A DNA stretch of 64,000 nucleotides, from the NCBI RefSeq assembly GCF_035917575.1, contig NZ_CP109090.1, positions 4,154,001 to 4,218,000 of the forward strand. Reading direction: 5' to 3'. The translations under genes were made by a program, and so were the position numbers. The notes under the pieces are model-generated. The model was not told the origin of the DNA and searched no databases. It saw only the letters and a program-made list of their open reading frames with translations. The DNA comes from Streptomyces sp. NBC_01788. Its GTDB lineage: Bacteria > Actinomycetota > Actinomycetes > Streptomycetales > Streptomycetaceae. Below, piece after piece: positions 35,654 through 44,729 of the stretch (position 1 is the first letter of the stretch; each line of letters opens with the position of its first letter).

Positions 35654-35688
35654 CGGAGCCCGGGCGCCACTCGGGCGGCCGGGCTCCG
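35654..35688. terminator. bidirectional hairpin terminator
   Basis: CGGAGCCCGG (35654-35663) pairs with CCGGGCTCCG (35679-35688) around a 15-base loop. It lies between convergent stops at 35641 and 35718. Confidence 0.65.
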
Positions 35689-35717
35689 TGGTCAGCGGTG
35701 TTATTGCGTTCTGTGCT

Positions 35718-37169
35718 CTATTCGGTGATGTCGATCTTGTCGTGGGACGGCTCGGCCGACGCCGGTGTCGAGGATTCGACCTGTGCCGGGGTCTTCGCCG
35801 TGCCGCGTCCCGCGAGGCCCTGGAGGAGCTGGGCGAGGTCGACGCCGGTGGTGGAGCTGAGGAGTTCCATGCCCTGGGCGACGTTGTCGGCGACCGTGCG
35901 CGGGAGCTGGCCCGCGCCGTCCGTGGAGATGACGGTCAGCTTGTCCACGGCCGACAGCGGCTCGGCCGCCTTGGCGACAACCTGCGGCAGCACCTCGACC
36001 AGCATCTGGAGCACCGCCGCGTCGCCGTACCGTTCGAACGCGTCGGCCTTCTTGTGCATGGCGTCGGCCTCGGCCGCGCCCTTCGCGGCGATCGCGGCCG
36101 CTTCGGAGTCACCCTCGATACGAACGGCGTCGGCGAGCGCCGCACGGTGGGCCTTCTCGCCCTCACCGGTGAGCCGTGCCCGCTCGGCGGCCGCTTCGGC
36201 CTCCTTGACCAGGGCGATGCGGTGGGCCTCCGCCTCCTGCTCGGCCCGGTAACGGTCGGCGTCGGCGGGCTTGCGGACCTGGGTGTCCAGTTCGCGGTCG
36301 GTCAGCGCGGCCTGCCGGACGGCGACCTTCTCCTGCTCCTGCAGGACCTCCTGCCGCCGGGCGGCCTCGGCGAGCGGGCCGGCGGCGTTGGCGCGGGCGG
36401 CTGCCTCGTCCGTCTCGGCCTTGATCTCGGCCTGCTTCAGGGCGTAGGTGCGCTGGGCGATCGCGATCTCTTCCTCCGCCTTGAGGCGGGCCTGCTCGGA
36501 AGCGCGCCGTGCGACGGCCTCGGCGATGTCGGCCTCCTGCTTGGCGCGGGCCGCCTCAGGCCGGCCGAGGTCCTCCAGGTAGGAGCCCTCGGTGGTGATG
36601 TCCTGGATCTGGAAGGCGTCCAGCACCAGCCCCTGCCCGGACAGGCTGGCCTCGGCCTCCTCCGCGACCTGACCGGCGAAGGCGGCACGGTCCCGGATGA
36701 TGTCCTCGACGGACATCCGCCCGACGATGGAGCGCAGCGCGCCGGACAGCACCTCCTGGGTGAACCCGACGATGCCGTCCTGCTGCTGCAGGAAGCGCTG
36801 GGCCGCGGCGCGGATCGAGTCCTCGGTGCCGCCGACCTTGACGATGGCGACGCCCTCCAGGTTGGCCTTCACCCCGCGCAGCGTGACCGCGCCCCGGACG
36901 GCCACCGGAATGTGCCGGCTGGACAGGTCGAGGCTGAACTTCTGCTGCACGAAGGGCACGACGAAGACACCGCCGCCGACCACGACCTTCTGGCCGCTGT
37001 TGTCGATGGAGACGCGGCCGGTCTCGGGGTCCGTGGACTTCTTGCCGCGCCGTCCGGTGACGATGAACGCCTCGCTGGGACCCGCGACCTTGTAGCGGGT
37101 GACGACCACGAGGGCCAGCAGGACCAGGAGTACGACGGCTCCTATCACGGCAATCAGTACAGGGCTCAT
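35718..37169 (-). CDS. flotillin-family SPFH protein (FloT-like)
   Basis: A protein of 483 residues starting at ATG 37169 behind GAGGGG. It has an N-terminal helix (about residues 4-23), an SPFH domain (about 30-200) with GGGVFVVPFVQQ and ALRSIVGRMSVEDIIRDR, then a coiled-coil flotillin domain (about 205-380) rich in EA(E/A) repeats. The C-terminal helix region VLQMLVEVLPQVVAKAAEPL is diagnostic of true flotillins. It is downstream of an NfeD-like gene on the same strand (121-base gap), the classical bacterial flotillin pair. It is distinct from the longer flotillin at 16344-18428. Confidence 0.93.
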   Translation of the reverse strand: MSPVLIAVIGAVVLLVLLALVVVTRYKVAGPSEAFIVTGRRGKKSTDPETGRVSIDNSGQKVVVGGGVFVVPFVQQKFSLDLSSRHIPVAVRGAVTLRGVKANLEGVAIVKVGGTEDSIRAAAQRFLQQQDGIVGFTQEVLSGALRSIVGRMSVEDIIRDRAAFAGQVAEEAEASLSGQGLVLDAFQIQDITTEGSYLEDLGRPEAARAKQEADIAEAVARRASEQARLKAEEEIAIAQRTYALKQAEIKAETDEAAARANAAGPLAEAARRQEVLQEQEKVAVRQAALTDRELDTQVRKPADADRYRAEQEAEAHRIALVKEAEAAAERARLTGEGEKAHRAALADAVRIEGDSEAAAIAAKGAAEADAMHKKADAFERYGDAAVLQMLVEVLPQVVAKAAEPLSAVDKLTVISTDGAGQLPRTVADNVAQGMELLSSTTGVDLAQLLQGLAGRGTAKTPAQVESSTPASAEPSHDKIDITE

Positions 37170-37290
37170 ATGTGGAATCCCCTCAGCCCTCCCCGGGGGA
37201 CGGCGAATCGGAACGGATCAGAAACGGACGCGGAAGGAAGACGAAGGGGCGGGCGTGCGGGCCTCGTGGTGTGGCGCGCAGCTTCGACGG

Positions 37291-37800
37291 TCAGTCGTCG
37301 ACCGGCCGGACCACGACCGAGGTCGCGGACAGCACCGACTCCACCCAGACCTCGGCACCCCGCGCCACCGGCACCGAACACTTCGCGGCCAGCTTCAGCG
37401 GCTGCCCGGCGAGATGCACCAGCACTTCGCCGTACCCCTCGGCCGGAATAGCGGTCACCACGGAACCGGAGCCGCCGACGAGATCGTCGCCCCGCGGAGC
37501 GGCAGCGCCCTGCTCCCGCATCAGGGCGCGGCTGAGTTTCCACGTCAGCCAGCCCGTGGCGACGCCCGCCACCACGCCGATCGCCGTGGCCCCCGTGACC
37601 CCCAGGCCGGTGGTGCCGAGCGCGATCGCCCCGCCGAAGCCGAGCATGGACACGAATCCGGCGATGACCGGCAGCGACAGCAGCCCGTCGAACAACCCGT
37701 CCAGCACCCCGCCGAACAGGCCTTCCAGGATCCCGTCGAAGATCAGCGAGAGCACCAGCAGGACCAGTCCAGCGATACCGAGACCCACAAACCAGTTCAT
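37291..37800 (-). CDS. NfeD-like membrane protein with OB-fold domain
   Basis: A protein of 169 residues starting at ATG 37800. Several hydrophobic helices (about residues 1-95) include Gly/Leu-rich IFDGILEGLFGGVLDGLFDG. A C-terminal soluble domain (about 105-169) with GDDLVGGSGSVVTAIPAEGYG and beta strands is the NfeD OB-fold. NfeD proteins are the usual partners of flotillins. It shares a strand and probably a transcript with the flotillin gene downstream. Sequence conservation is modest, so context carries much of this call. Confidence 0.75.
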   Translation of the reverse strand: MNWFVGLGIAGLVLLVLSLIFDGILEGLFGGVLDGLFDGLLSLPVIAGFVSMLGFGGAIALGTTGLGVTGATAIGVVAGVATGWLTWKLSRALMREQGAAAPRGDDLVGGSGSVVTAIPAEGYGEVLVHLAGQPLKLAAKCSVPVARGAEVWVESVLSATSVVVRPVDD

Positions 37801-38310
37801 TTGGGCCGCGCTTTCACTCGACGATCTCCCCCGCCCGCATATTGCCATGCGATCGGGTGACAACACATTGCCTGCTCCCGGCAATCTTTACACGCACTTG
37901 ATGCCGCCTTGATACGCCCTTCGTCCGGACGCCGACGTTCCGCTGCAACTCGTGACGCGGAGTGCGGACGCGAGGCGCGACGGCGGTACGGGCCGCCGCC
38001 CTGAAGCCCGACGCCCGCCCTCCCGCAAACCGCGCGCTGTCCGCAGGGCGCACCGCCCCGGGCCAGGGCCGCAGCGCATCACGGCCGCCGCTTCCGTTGC
38101 CGGGCAGTGGAAGCGGCGGCGGCCACCTTCGCCGTCGCCCGCCACGGCTACGCCGCCCCGCGCCGGCGACGGGAGGAAGCGCCCGAGGCCGCCATGGCCC
38201 GACGGCCTCGGCGCGGAGCGGGTGGTCGGCTCGCGTGCACACACCTCGCGTCATTTGTGTGACTCCTCCTACACTCACCGTCACACGGCGCATCGACACG
38301 AGGGGGCCTG
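37801..38310. promoter_or_regulatory. 510-base divergent intergenic region with a 12-bp-arm hairpin
   Basis: No gene is seen. GCCGCCGCTTCC (38084-38095) and GGAAGCGGCGGC (38109-38120) form a perfect hairpin with a 13-base loop, about 190 bases before the PucR gene. It may be a regulator site or an attenuator. Promoters for nfeD (left) and pucR (right) must lie here. Confidence 0.4.
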
Positions 38311-39951
38311 ATGCTGCTGAACGGAACGGCCGGGCAGGGGGACGCCGCCGCAGCGGGGCCGACGCTGGAAAGACTTCTGTCGGTCATGGGTGCCGGTGCG
38401 CTGGAGCTGTGCACGGCTCCGCGGGGCCTGGGGGGCGTGGTCGAGGGAATCACGGTGCTGGACCCGCTGGAGTCGGGGCTGCCGCGGGGGCAGGTGCTGC
38501 TGGCAGTGGGCATGGATCCGCAGTCGGCCGCCGCCGTCGACGTCGTGCGCGATGCCGCCGGCTCGGGAGCGGCCGCGCTGGTCTTCGGGCCGGGCAGGTC
38601 GGGACGGCCCCCGGACGCGCTGCGGGCGGCCGCCGAGGACGCCGGTACGGCGGTGCTCTTCCGGACGGCGTGGTGCGGCTGGGTCGAGTTGATCGGCGCG
38701 CTGCGGGCCGGTCTGGTCCTGTCCGGAGTCCCCGCCGATCCGGCTGTGACGCCGGGCGACCTGAACGGGCTGGCCGACGCGGTGGCGGTCCTGGTCAGCG
38801 GCGCGGTGACGATCGAGGACGTGGAGTCCCGGGTCCTGGCGTACTCGTCCACGAAGGAGGACGTGGACGAGTTACGCCGACTGACCATTCTCGGCCGCCG
38901 CGTGCCGGAGTGGCGCGTGGCCGCCATGCGGGAGGCCGGGTTCTTCCGCGCGTTGTGGGGCTCGGGGGACGTCATCCACCGGCCGGCGCACGGGGAGAAT
39001 CCCGAACGTCTGGTGGTGGCCGTCCGGGCAGGCGGAGAGATCCTGGGATCGATCTGGGTGGCGGCCGCGGGCGGCGACCTCCCGCCACACGCCTCCGACA
39101 CACTGCGGTCGGCGGCGCGGGTGGCGGCCGTACATCTGCTGCACCACCGCTCGCACCGTACGCACGCCCGGCTGGTCGAGGACGCGGCCCGTGCGCTGCT
39201 CGACGGACGGGGATCCGCCGGTCTGCTGACCGAGCGCACCGGAATTCCGGCGCGCGGGAACTGCGCCGTCCTGTCGGTACGCCCCGGAGCCTCCTGCAAG
39301 GCGGAGGAAACCGTAAGGCTGTGTGCCCTGATGGCGGTGTACTGCGGCGCGAACGACCTCACGCCGGTCGCGGTGCCGGTGAGCCAGGGGGCCCTGGTCG
39401 TGGTGGGCGCGCTGCACCAGGACATGCAGCGGGCCGTCGAACAGGTCGCACGTCTGGGGAAGTCACTGGTCCGGCAGGTGGCCGACGCGTTCGGGCCGGA
39501 AGCGAGAATCGGTCTGGGCACGGTGGTCGGGACCCTGGCGGACCTGCCCGAGTCCCGCCGGACGGCGGACCTGGCACTGAGAGCCCTGCTCTCGACGGGA
39601 GAGCACCGCACCGTCGCCTTCGCGAGCGAGGTGGCCGAGACGATCGCCCTGAACCAGATGCTGGACACGCTGACGGGACCGTCCCTGGCACCGGAGACAC
39701 CGGTGGCACGCCTGGTGGCGTTCGACGCCGCGCACGGCGGAGGCACCATGGTGCAGACCCTGCGGGCCTACCTCGACCACTTCGGTCACGTGCCGGACAC
39801 CGCTCGGGCGCTGGGTGTGCACGCGAACAGCCTCCGCCACCGGATCAGCCGGCTCACCGAGGTGTCCGGGCTGGATCTCCGCAGTCCGGACGCCCGGCTC
39901 CTCGCCCAACTGCAACTGCGCCTTCTCGACCGCGGTGGCCGGGAGGCGTGA
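38311..39951 (+). CDS. PucR-family transcriptional regulator
   Basis: A protein of 546 residues starting at ATG 38311 behind GAGGGGGCC. An N-terminal PucR/CdaR sensory region (about residues 15-300) precedes a GGDEF-like middle portion. The C-terminal HTH_30 domain reads LRAYLDHFGHVPDTARALG then VHANSLRHRISRLTEVSGLDL (cited in parts: GVHANSLRHRISRLTE). Members control purine, amide or amino-acid catabolism. The next gene, 211 bases downstream on the same strand, encodes a PLP decarboxylase-type enzyme and is the natural target candidate. Confidence 0.9.
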   Translation: MLLNGTAGQGDAAAAGPTLERLLSVMGAGALELCTAPRGLGGVVEGITVLDPLESGLPRGQVLLAVGMDPQSAAAVDVVRDAAGSGAAALVFGPGRSGRPPDALRAAAEDAGTAVLFRTAWCGWVELIGALRAGLVLSGVPADPAVTPGDLNGLADAVAVLVSGAVTIEDVESRVLAYSSTKEDVDELRRLTILGRRVPEWRVAAMREAGFFRALWGSGDVIHRPAHGENPERLVVAVRAGGEILGSIWVAAAGGDLPPHASDTLRSAARVAAVHLLHHRSHRTHARLVEDAARALLDGRGSAGLLTERTGIPARGNCAVLSVRPGASCKAEETVRLCALMAVYCGANDLTPVAVPVSQGALVVVGALHQDMQRAVEQVARLGKSLVRQVADAFGPEARIGLGTVVGTLADLPESRRTADLALRALLSTGEHRTVAFASEVAETIALNQMLDTLTGPSLAPETPVARLVAFDAAHGGGTMVQTLRAYLDHFGHVPDTARALGVHANSLRHRISRLTEVSGLDLRSPDARLLAQLQLRLLDRGGREA

Positions 39952-40162
39952 GCATTCGGGCGCCCCCACGAAGAAAGAGCCGCTTCTTCGTGCCCGAGCA
40001 CCATGGCGGCTGTGGCACGTCCGCGGCTTCGCTCCCCGGTGAGAACCGCGCGGCGGAAAACCGGGACTCCCGACGAAGACACCCGCACCGCTCCGACGAG
40101 AGTCTGGTGGTCCGCCCCACGGCAGCCGTGGCGGCGAGAACTCGGCTCGGGGAGAGTGCACG

Positions 40163-41458
40163 ATGAATGGTTCTGACAAGGCCGACCGGCGCGAGCGGAT
40201 TCTGCGGGCAGCCGTAGAGCAGGGACTCCTGGAACCCGAGACGGCCGTACTGGCCGGGTTCGTCGACCTCGACGGCGTCAACGACACCGTCACGTCCCTG
40301 CGGAGCGCGTTCCCCGACTCCCTCCGGGTCCTGCACGCGTTCGCGGCCAAGGCGAACTGCCTGGTTCCCGTGCTCGAGGAAGTGCGCCTGAGCGGCATGG
40401 GCTGCGAGGTCGCCAGTGCCGGCGAACTCGCCCAGGCGCTGGAGGCGGGCTTCGAACCCGCACACATCGTGTTCGACTCCCCCGCCAAGACACGGGCAGA
40501 ACTGGTCCGGGCACTGAGCCTGGGGGTCGCGGTGAACGCGGACAGCTTCCAGGAACTCTCGCGGCTGGACGAGATCCTGGCGACCCGTCGTTCCGACTCG
40601 CGCATCGGTGTGCGCATCAACCCCCAGATCGGCGCCGGCTCGATCACCGCCATGAGCACGGCCACGTCGACCTCGAAGTTCGGTATTCCGCTGGAGGACG
40701 AGGGCAACCGGCGACGACTGCTCCAGGCGTACCGGGACCGTCCCTGGCTCACCTGGGTGCACACACACGTCGGCTCGCAGGGCTGTCCCCTGGACCTGAT
40801 CGCCCAAGGCATCGCGAAGGCGGTGGAGTTCGCCGAGGAGATCAACGCCCACCTCGGCCGCCGGCAGGTCACCGGCATCGACATCGGGGGAGGACTGCCG
40901 GTCAATTTCGACAGCGACGAGACGACGCCCGGCTTCGACACCTACGTGGATCACCTGCGCGAGCACGCGCCGGCCCTCTTCTCGGGCGAGTACGAGATCA
41001 TCACCGAGTTCGGCCGTTCCGTGCTGGCCAAGAACGGGTTCACCGCCGCGTACGTCGAGTACACCAAGACCGTCGGCGGACGTCCCATCGCGATCACCCA
41101 CGCCGGCGCACAGGTGGCCACCCGGACCGTGTTCGCCCCCGACGCATGGCCCCTGCGGATCGAGGCCCACGACCCCGGCGGCCGGGCCAAGCACGGCCGG
41201 CCCGTGCCACAGGACATCGCGGGCCCGTGCTGTTTCGCGGGTGACCTGCTGGCACGCAACCGTGCGCTGCCCCTCCTCGACGTCGGCGACCTCGTCGTCG
41301 TCCCGGACACCGGCGCCTACTACTTCTCGACGCCTTTCCACTACAACAGCCTGCCCGAACCCGCCGTGCACGGCGCCCGCGTCGACGCCGACGGCCGTGT
41401 CACCTTCCGGCAACTCCGCGCCGCACAGGCCGTCCACCCGGCCCCGGCCCTTGCCTGA
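40163..41458 (+). CDS. fold-III PLP-dependent decarboxylase (diaminopimelate/ornithine decarboxylase-like)
   Basis: A protein of 431 residues. The PLP lysine is K63 in HAFAAKANC. The Gly-rich phosphate loop is GIDIGGGLPVNF (about residue 238), and the active-site Cys region is GPCCFAGDLL (C357 aligned with the DapDC catalytic cysteine). EFGRSVLAKNGF and DTGAYYFSTPFHYNS complete the family pattern. It resembles lysA but is more divergent, as in Y4yA-type catabolic or peptide-biosynthesis enzymes, so diaminopimelate as substrate is not assured. The PucR gene upstream suggests inducible catabolism. A 12-bp hairpin follows the gene. Confidence 0.84.
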   Translation: MNGSDKADRRERILRAAVEQGLLEPETAVLAGFVDLDGVNDTVTSLRSAFPDSLRVLHAFAAKANCLVPVLEEVRLSGMGCEVASAGELAQALEAGFEPAHIVFDSPAKTRAELVRALSLGVAVNADSFQELSRLDEILATRRSDSRIGVRINPQIGAGSITAMSTATSTSKFGIPLEDEGNRRRLLQAYRDRPWLTWVHTHVGSQGCPLDLIAQGIAKAVEFAEEINAHLGRRQVTGIDIGGGLPVNFDSDETTPGFDTYVDHLREHAPALFSGEYEIITEFGRSVLAKNGFTAAYVEYTKTVGGRPIAITHAGAQVATRTVFAPDAWPLRIEAHDPGGRAKHGRPVPQDIAGPCCFAGDLLARNRALPLLDVGDLVVVPDTGAYYFSTPFHYNSLPEPAVHGARVDADGRVTFRQLRAAQAVHPAPALA

Positions 41459-41513
41459 CGCTGATACGCGCTCTCCCGCGTGCCTCCACCGGAGAGCCGA
41501 CCGCAGCCACTTG

Positions 41514-41546
41514 GGCCGGGCGTGCCACGAGCGAGCACGCCCGGCC
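41514..41546 (+). terminator. GC hairpin terminator
   Basis: GGCCGGGCGTGC (41514-41525) pairs perfectly with GCACGCCCGGCC (41535-41546) around a nine-base loop, 55 bases after the decarboxylase stop. Confidence 0.65.
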
Positions 41547-41598
41547 GCCCGGAGAGAAGAAAAAACCCACAACGCCAGGAAAGGCAGGTGTAACCGCC

Positions 41599-41838
41599 AT
41601 GAAAGTAAGGTCCGCCCGGGCAGGGTGTTCCACGGAGGAAGCGACACCCCCGGGCCGACGGGCCATCGGACGACGGCTGTCCGCCACCGTGGTGCGCTGC
41701 GGCCGAATGACGTGTGACGTCGCGCGATGGTTCTCACGTCGCCGGCGCGTCGCGGCCGACCAGTTCCTCCGCGGCGCGTGCTACGGGACGGGCACGGCCG
41801 TGGTCGGTCTGCTGGTGGTGTGGGCACAGACCCGCTGA
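41599..41838 (+). CDS. small single-pass membrane protein, hypothetical
   Basis: A protein of 79 residues from ATG 41599 with GGCAGGTG upstream. An Arg-rich N-terminal half with three cysteines is followed by a C-terminal membrane helix (about residues 59-75, GTGTAVVGLLVVWAQ). No family is known to me. It lies between the decarboxylase terminator and another hairpin. It may be a real small protein or a chance frame. Confidence 0.42.
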   Translation: MKVRSARAGCSTEEATPPGRRAIGRRLSATVVRCGRMTCDVARWFSRRRRVAADQFLRGACYGTGTAVVGLLVVWAQTR

Positions 41839-41846
41839 CGACAAAG

Positions 41847-41873
41847 GAGCCCCGGACCGACGGTCTGGGGCTC
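41847..41873. terminator. hairpin terminator at left edge of the accessory segment
   Basis: GAGCCCC (41847-41853) pairs with GGGGCTC (41867-41873), with an inner GACC/GGTC step and a short loop. A TCTTC run follows. It can end rightward transcripts, and from the other side the leftward kinase transcript. Confidence 0.6.
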
Positions 41874-41880
41874 TCTTCGC

Positions 41881-41917
41881 TGGACCGGGCGACGAGAACC
41901 GAACCAGCGCTCTCAGC
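41881..41917 (-). pseudogene. degenerate copy of tRNA-Gly 3' end
   Basis: These 37 bases align without gaps to the last 37 of the intact tRNA-Gly(CCC) gene (46467-46503), including the terminal TGG that encodes CCA. By my count 32 of 37 positions agree, and the orientation is the same. The T-stem pairing is broken and the 5' half is missing, so it cannot be a functional tRNA. It may be an old attachment-site copy left by integration at the tRNA. Confidence 0.5.
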
Positions 41918-41940
41918 CCGGGCGCGATTGCCTCGGCCGG

Positions 41941-44091
41941 TCAGGCGGGCCCGTCCGGGCTCCGCGAGAAGGCCGTGTCGCCGGCCATCGCCACGATCGC
42001 GTCCCTGACGAGCAGCACGCGCGGCGGGTAACCCTGCGCTTTGTCCCCGGGGTCGTCCAGAGCGGAGGTGCGCCAGACCTCCGCCCCGGTGCGGCTGTCC
42101 AGTGCCAGCAGACGGCCGAAGCGGTTGGAGAAATAGACCCGCTTGTACGTCGCCGACACCGCGGGCGCGGACAGACTCTCCATGTCCGTGACCTTCTGCC
42201 AGAGTTGTCTGCCGCTGTCCGCCGACACCGCGGTGACCGACCCGTCGGACCGGACGAAGTAGACGACGCCGTCCGCGAGGGTGGCCGCGCCGGTCAGCGG
42301 ATGTGCCAGCGGTATCCGTCTGACCTGCCCGGTTTCCGGGGCCACCCGCAGCAGCGCGTTGTACGGCCGTTCGTACCCGGCTTCGTACACGTCCTTCGCG
42401 GTCTGGGGGGCGAGGAACAGTGGTCGCCCGCCTACGGCGCCGAGCGCTTCCGCCTTCTTGGGCAGTGTGGCGCTTTCGGTCAGGCTGCCGGGTCCGAGCC
42501 TCATCAGGTCGACCGGGGCCTGGCCGGACTCGGTGCCCTCCGAGCACAGGGCGTAGGGGACGCCTCCCAGTGCCGTCGGAGTGCAGTACTCGTCCAGCGA
42601 AGGCGCCCGCCACAGTTCCTTGCCGGAAGGTCCGTAGGCCACGAACCACGAGGAGTCGGGAGACAGGGTCAGCAGTCCGCCGTCGTACAGGACCGCCTTT
42701 TCGGCCCGGTTGATGTCGCGTTGCCACCGCCGGTGCCCGGTACCGGCGTCGAGGGCCACCAACCGCCTGGTCTCGTCGTCCGGTTCCTCGTACATGTAGA
42801 CCAGCCCGTCGCGAACGCCGATCGGCTGGGCCCCCTGAGGGCGGGTGCCGGTCCGCCACAGGGTGCGGCCGGAGGCCGCGTCGATTCTGGCCGCCGTGAA
42901 TCCCGTACCGCCGCAGAACAGGTCGCTTCCCTCCGCCACACATCCGGGGCTGCCGTAGTCGAGAGGGACACCCGTCACGTCGTACCGCAGCTTCGTCCGC
43001 CACGGCCGCCAGCCGTCGGGCAGTGACGCGGCACGGGCGGTGGCGGTGGCGTCGGAGGCGGTGGTGGTCGTGTCCGGAGCGGACACGAAGACACCCATCC
43101 CGATCCACAGCCCCGTGACGGCCAGCGCCGCGCCGAGGCCGGTGAGCAGCATCCGTGCTCGTCGGCGCTTGCCGCTGCCGGTGCCGGTCGCGGCACCCGC
43201 GGAACTGGTGGCGGCCTTCCGAGAAGTGGGGCGACGCCGGGGTTTCGTGGACTGCCCGGTCTCAGGGGACCCGGTGGCGTCGGATTCCGGCAGCGCCTGG
43301 AGCATGCGGTGTATGTCCGTCAGTTCCGGCCGTGCGGCCGGGTCCTTGTCCAGGCAGCGCTCGACAATGTCCAGGAGCGCTTCGGGCACCCCGCCGAGGT
43401 CCGGCGTCCCGTACACCACCTGATAGCCGGTTATGTACGGGCTGTCGGCGTCGAACGGTCCCGTGCCGACGGCCGCGAACACCAGCAGTGATCCCAGCGA
43501 GAACACGTCCGAGGCCGGGGTGACGTCTCGGGCGGAGGCCACTTGTTCCGGCGACATGAAGGGCGGAGTGCCGATCATCCGCCCGGTCGCGGTGAGGTTC
43601 TGGTTGTCGGAAGCACGCGATATGCCGAAGTCGATGACGCGCGGCCCGTCCTCGGTCATCAGGACGTTGCCCGGTTTGAGGTCCCGGTGCACCAGGCCCA
43701 CCCGGTGGATGTCGCGCAGTGCCTCGGTGAGCCCCAGCCCCAGCGCGCGCAGCTCCCGCCGGCTCAGCGGGCCGCCCTTCTCCACGACTTCGGCGAGGCT
43801 GAGTCCCGGCACGTAGAGCGTCGCCATCCACGGCCGGTCGGCGTCCGGGTCGGCATCCACGACAGGCGCGGTGAAGGCACCGCTCACTCTGCGCGCTGCC
43901 GAGATCTCCTGCCGGAAGCGCGTCCGGAACTCCTCCTCCTGGGCATACGGCCCGTGCACGAGCTTGACCGCGACCTGCCGTCCCGAGGCGGAGACTCCGA
44001 GATAGACGACTCCCATGCCGCCCGCCCCGAGCCGGCGGAGAAGGGTGTACCCGCCTATGGAATCCGGGTCCCCGCTGCTCAGGGGCGTCAT
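41941..44091 (-). CDS. membrane Ser/Thr protein kinase with extracellular PQQ propeller
   Basis: A protein of 716 residues. The N-terminal Hanks-type kinase domain (about 12-270) has the Gly loop LGAGGMGVVY, ATP lysine in VAVKLV, catalytic HRDLKPGN, DFGIS, and the GTPPFMSPEQ activation segment. A basic Thr/Ser/Lys linker leads to one membrane helix (about 312-332). Outside, about 350 residues of beta-propeller PQQ-like repeats (RTLWRTGTRP, RRWQRDINR, GRQLWQKVTD, AEVWRTSA) presumably bind a ligand. It is inside the segment bounded by the tRNA and its 3' relic. Its stop faces that relic. Confidence 0.92.
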   Translation of the reverse strand: MTPLSSGDPDSIGGYTLLRRLGAGGMGVVYLGVSASGRQVAVKLVHGPYAQEEEFRTRFRQEISAARRVSGAFTAPVVDADPDADRPWMATLYVPGLSLAEVVEKGGPLSRRELRALGLGLTEALRDIHRVGLVHRDLKPGNVLMTEDGPRVIDFGISRASDNQNLTATGRMIGTPPFMSPEQVASARDVTPASDVFSLGSLLVFAAVGTGPFDADSPYITGYQVVYGTPDLGGVPEALLDIVERCLDKDPAARPELTDIHRMLQALPESDATGSPETGQSTKPRRRPTSRKAATSSAGAATGTGSGKRRRARMLLTGLGAALAVTGLWIGMGVFVSAPDTTTTASDATATARAASLPDGWRPWRTKLRYDVTGVPLDYGSPGCVAEGSDLFCGGTGFTAARIDAASGRTLWRTGTRPQGAQPIGVRDGLVYMYEEPDDETRRLVALDAGTGHRRWQRDINRAEKAVLYDGGLLTLSPDSSWFVAYGPSGKELWRAPSLDEYCTPTALGGVPYALCSEGTESGQAPVDLMRLGPGSLTESATLPKKAEALGAVGGRPLFLAPQTAKDVYEAGYERPYNALLRVAPETGQVRRIPLAHPLTGAATLADGVVYFVRSDGSVTAVSADSGRQLWQKVTDMESLSAPAVSATYKRVYFSNRFGRLLALDSRTGAEVWRTSALDDPGDKAQGYPPRVLLVRDAIVAMAGDTAFSRSPDGPA

Positions 44092-44176
44092 CGCCGATCA
44101 TCCTTCCCAGCGCCTGCCTGCCTCACGGAGATCAGACTAGGGCCTGCCCCTCCGGGAACGGAGCCGCGCCGGGGGC

Positions 44177-44584
44177 TCAACTCCCTGCTGCCCCACGAGC
44201 GTCCTGAGTCAGGCACGATCGCAACTGTTCCTCAAGGGACGGGACGGATGCGGCCTCGCATGACATGACAACCACTAGCCTGCTGAGTTCGATGCCCTCG
44301 GGCCGCTTTATGTAGGACCATCGCTGTCCTGCCCGCAGAAGCGTCTTGAAGAGCAACCGCCGCCCGGAGGCATCGCCTGGCAGTGCCTCATCCGCGGCCT
44401 TGACGATCAGCACGCAGTGGTCCGCAGACAACCACTTCAGATCGCCCAGACAGTCTGACAGGGCATCCCAGTTCCACCCGAAGTGATCAGGCAGCCTCAA
44501 CCCGTTGTAGAACTGCTGGAAGACAGCGTCCGTGTCGCGCATCTCCCGGCCGTCGAGACGCGCTACGTACGTCCTGCCGGTCAC
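44177..44584 (-). CDS. barstar-family protein, intact C-terminal domain of a frameshifted gene
   Basis: The protein has 135 residues if read from GTG 44584. The barstar fold signature is clear: DTDAVFQQFYNGLRLPDHF then GWNWDALSDCLGDLKWL, with acidic residues on the binding helix. Barstars inhibit barnase-type ribonucleases. There is no ribosome site before the GTG, and the frame stays open upstream without a good start. The preceding N-terminal residues are readable only in another frame (44605-44729), so the gene is probably frameshifted. No barnase-like gene is seen nearby. Confidence 0.72.
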   Translation of the reverse strand: MTGRTYVARLDGREMRDTDAVFQQFYNGLRLPDHFGWNWDALSDCLGDLKWLSADHCVLIVKAADEALPGDASGRRLLFKTLLRAGQRWSYIKRPEGIELSRLVVVMSCEAASVPSLEEQLRSCLTQDARGAAGS

Positions 44585-44604
44585 GGGAAGCAGTAGATCG
44601 ACAG

Positions 44605-44729
44605 GCAGTGCGTGCGCCTTGCTCCGGAACTACCTGCAACCAGGGCCCCGTGTGCACCGCCACGCTTCCTCCTGTGATCCAGACCGTGTACCGCTGCGAA
44701 ATCAGTTCTTCTGGCAGTGGTGCAGCCAA
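44605..44729 (-). pseudogene. displaced N-terminal portion of the barstar-like gene
   Basis: From TTG 44729, with GAGAGG directly before it, this frame reads LPEELISQRYTVWITGG then SVAVHTGPWLQVVPEQG before running out of frame near 44610. Removing one base or adding two there would continue into ALPVDLLLPVTGRTYVARLDG of the barstar frame. This points to an indel. Sequencing error is the alternative. Confidence 0.5.

Noticed and set aside
37814..38299. A 161-codon minus-strand frame upstream of nfeD
   Set aside because: Arg/Pro-rich with no start context; it covers hairpins and promoter sequence.
38311..41458. PucR plus PLP decarboxylase considered as part of a biosynthetic gene cluster
   Set aside because: No synthetase, tailoring enzyme or resistance gene nearby; the pair fits inducible catabolism better.
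41881..41917. A second functional tRNA-Gly
   Set aside because: Only the 3' half is present, T-stem pairing is broken and no anticodon loop is formed.
39854..43108. A 1,084-codon minus-strand open frame over PucR, the decarboxylase and part of the kinase
   Set aside because: No motif or ribosome site; it runs antisense to two clear genes and out of frame with the kinase.
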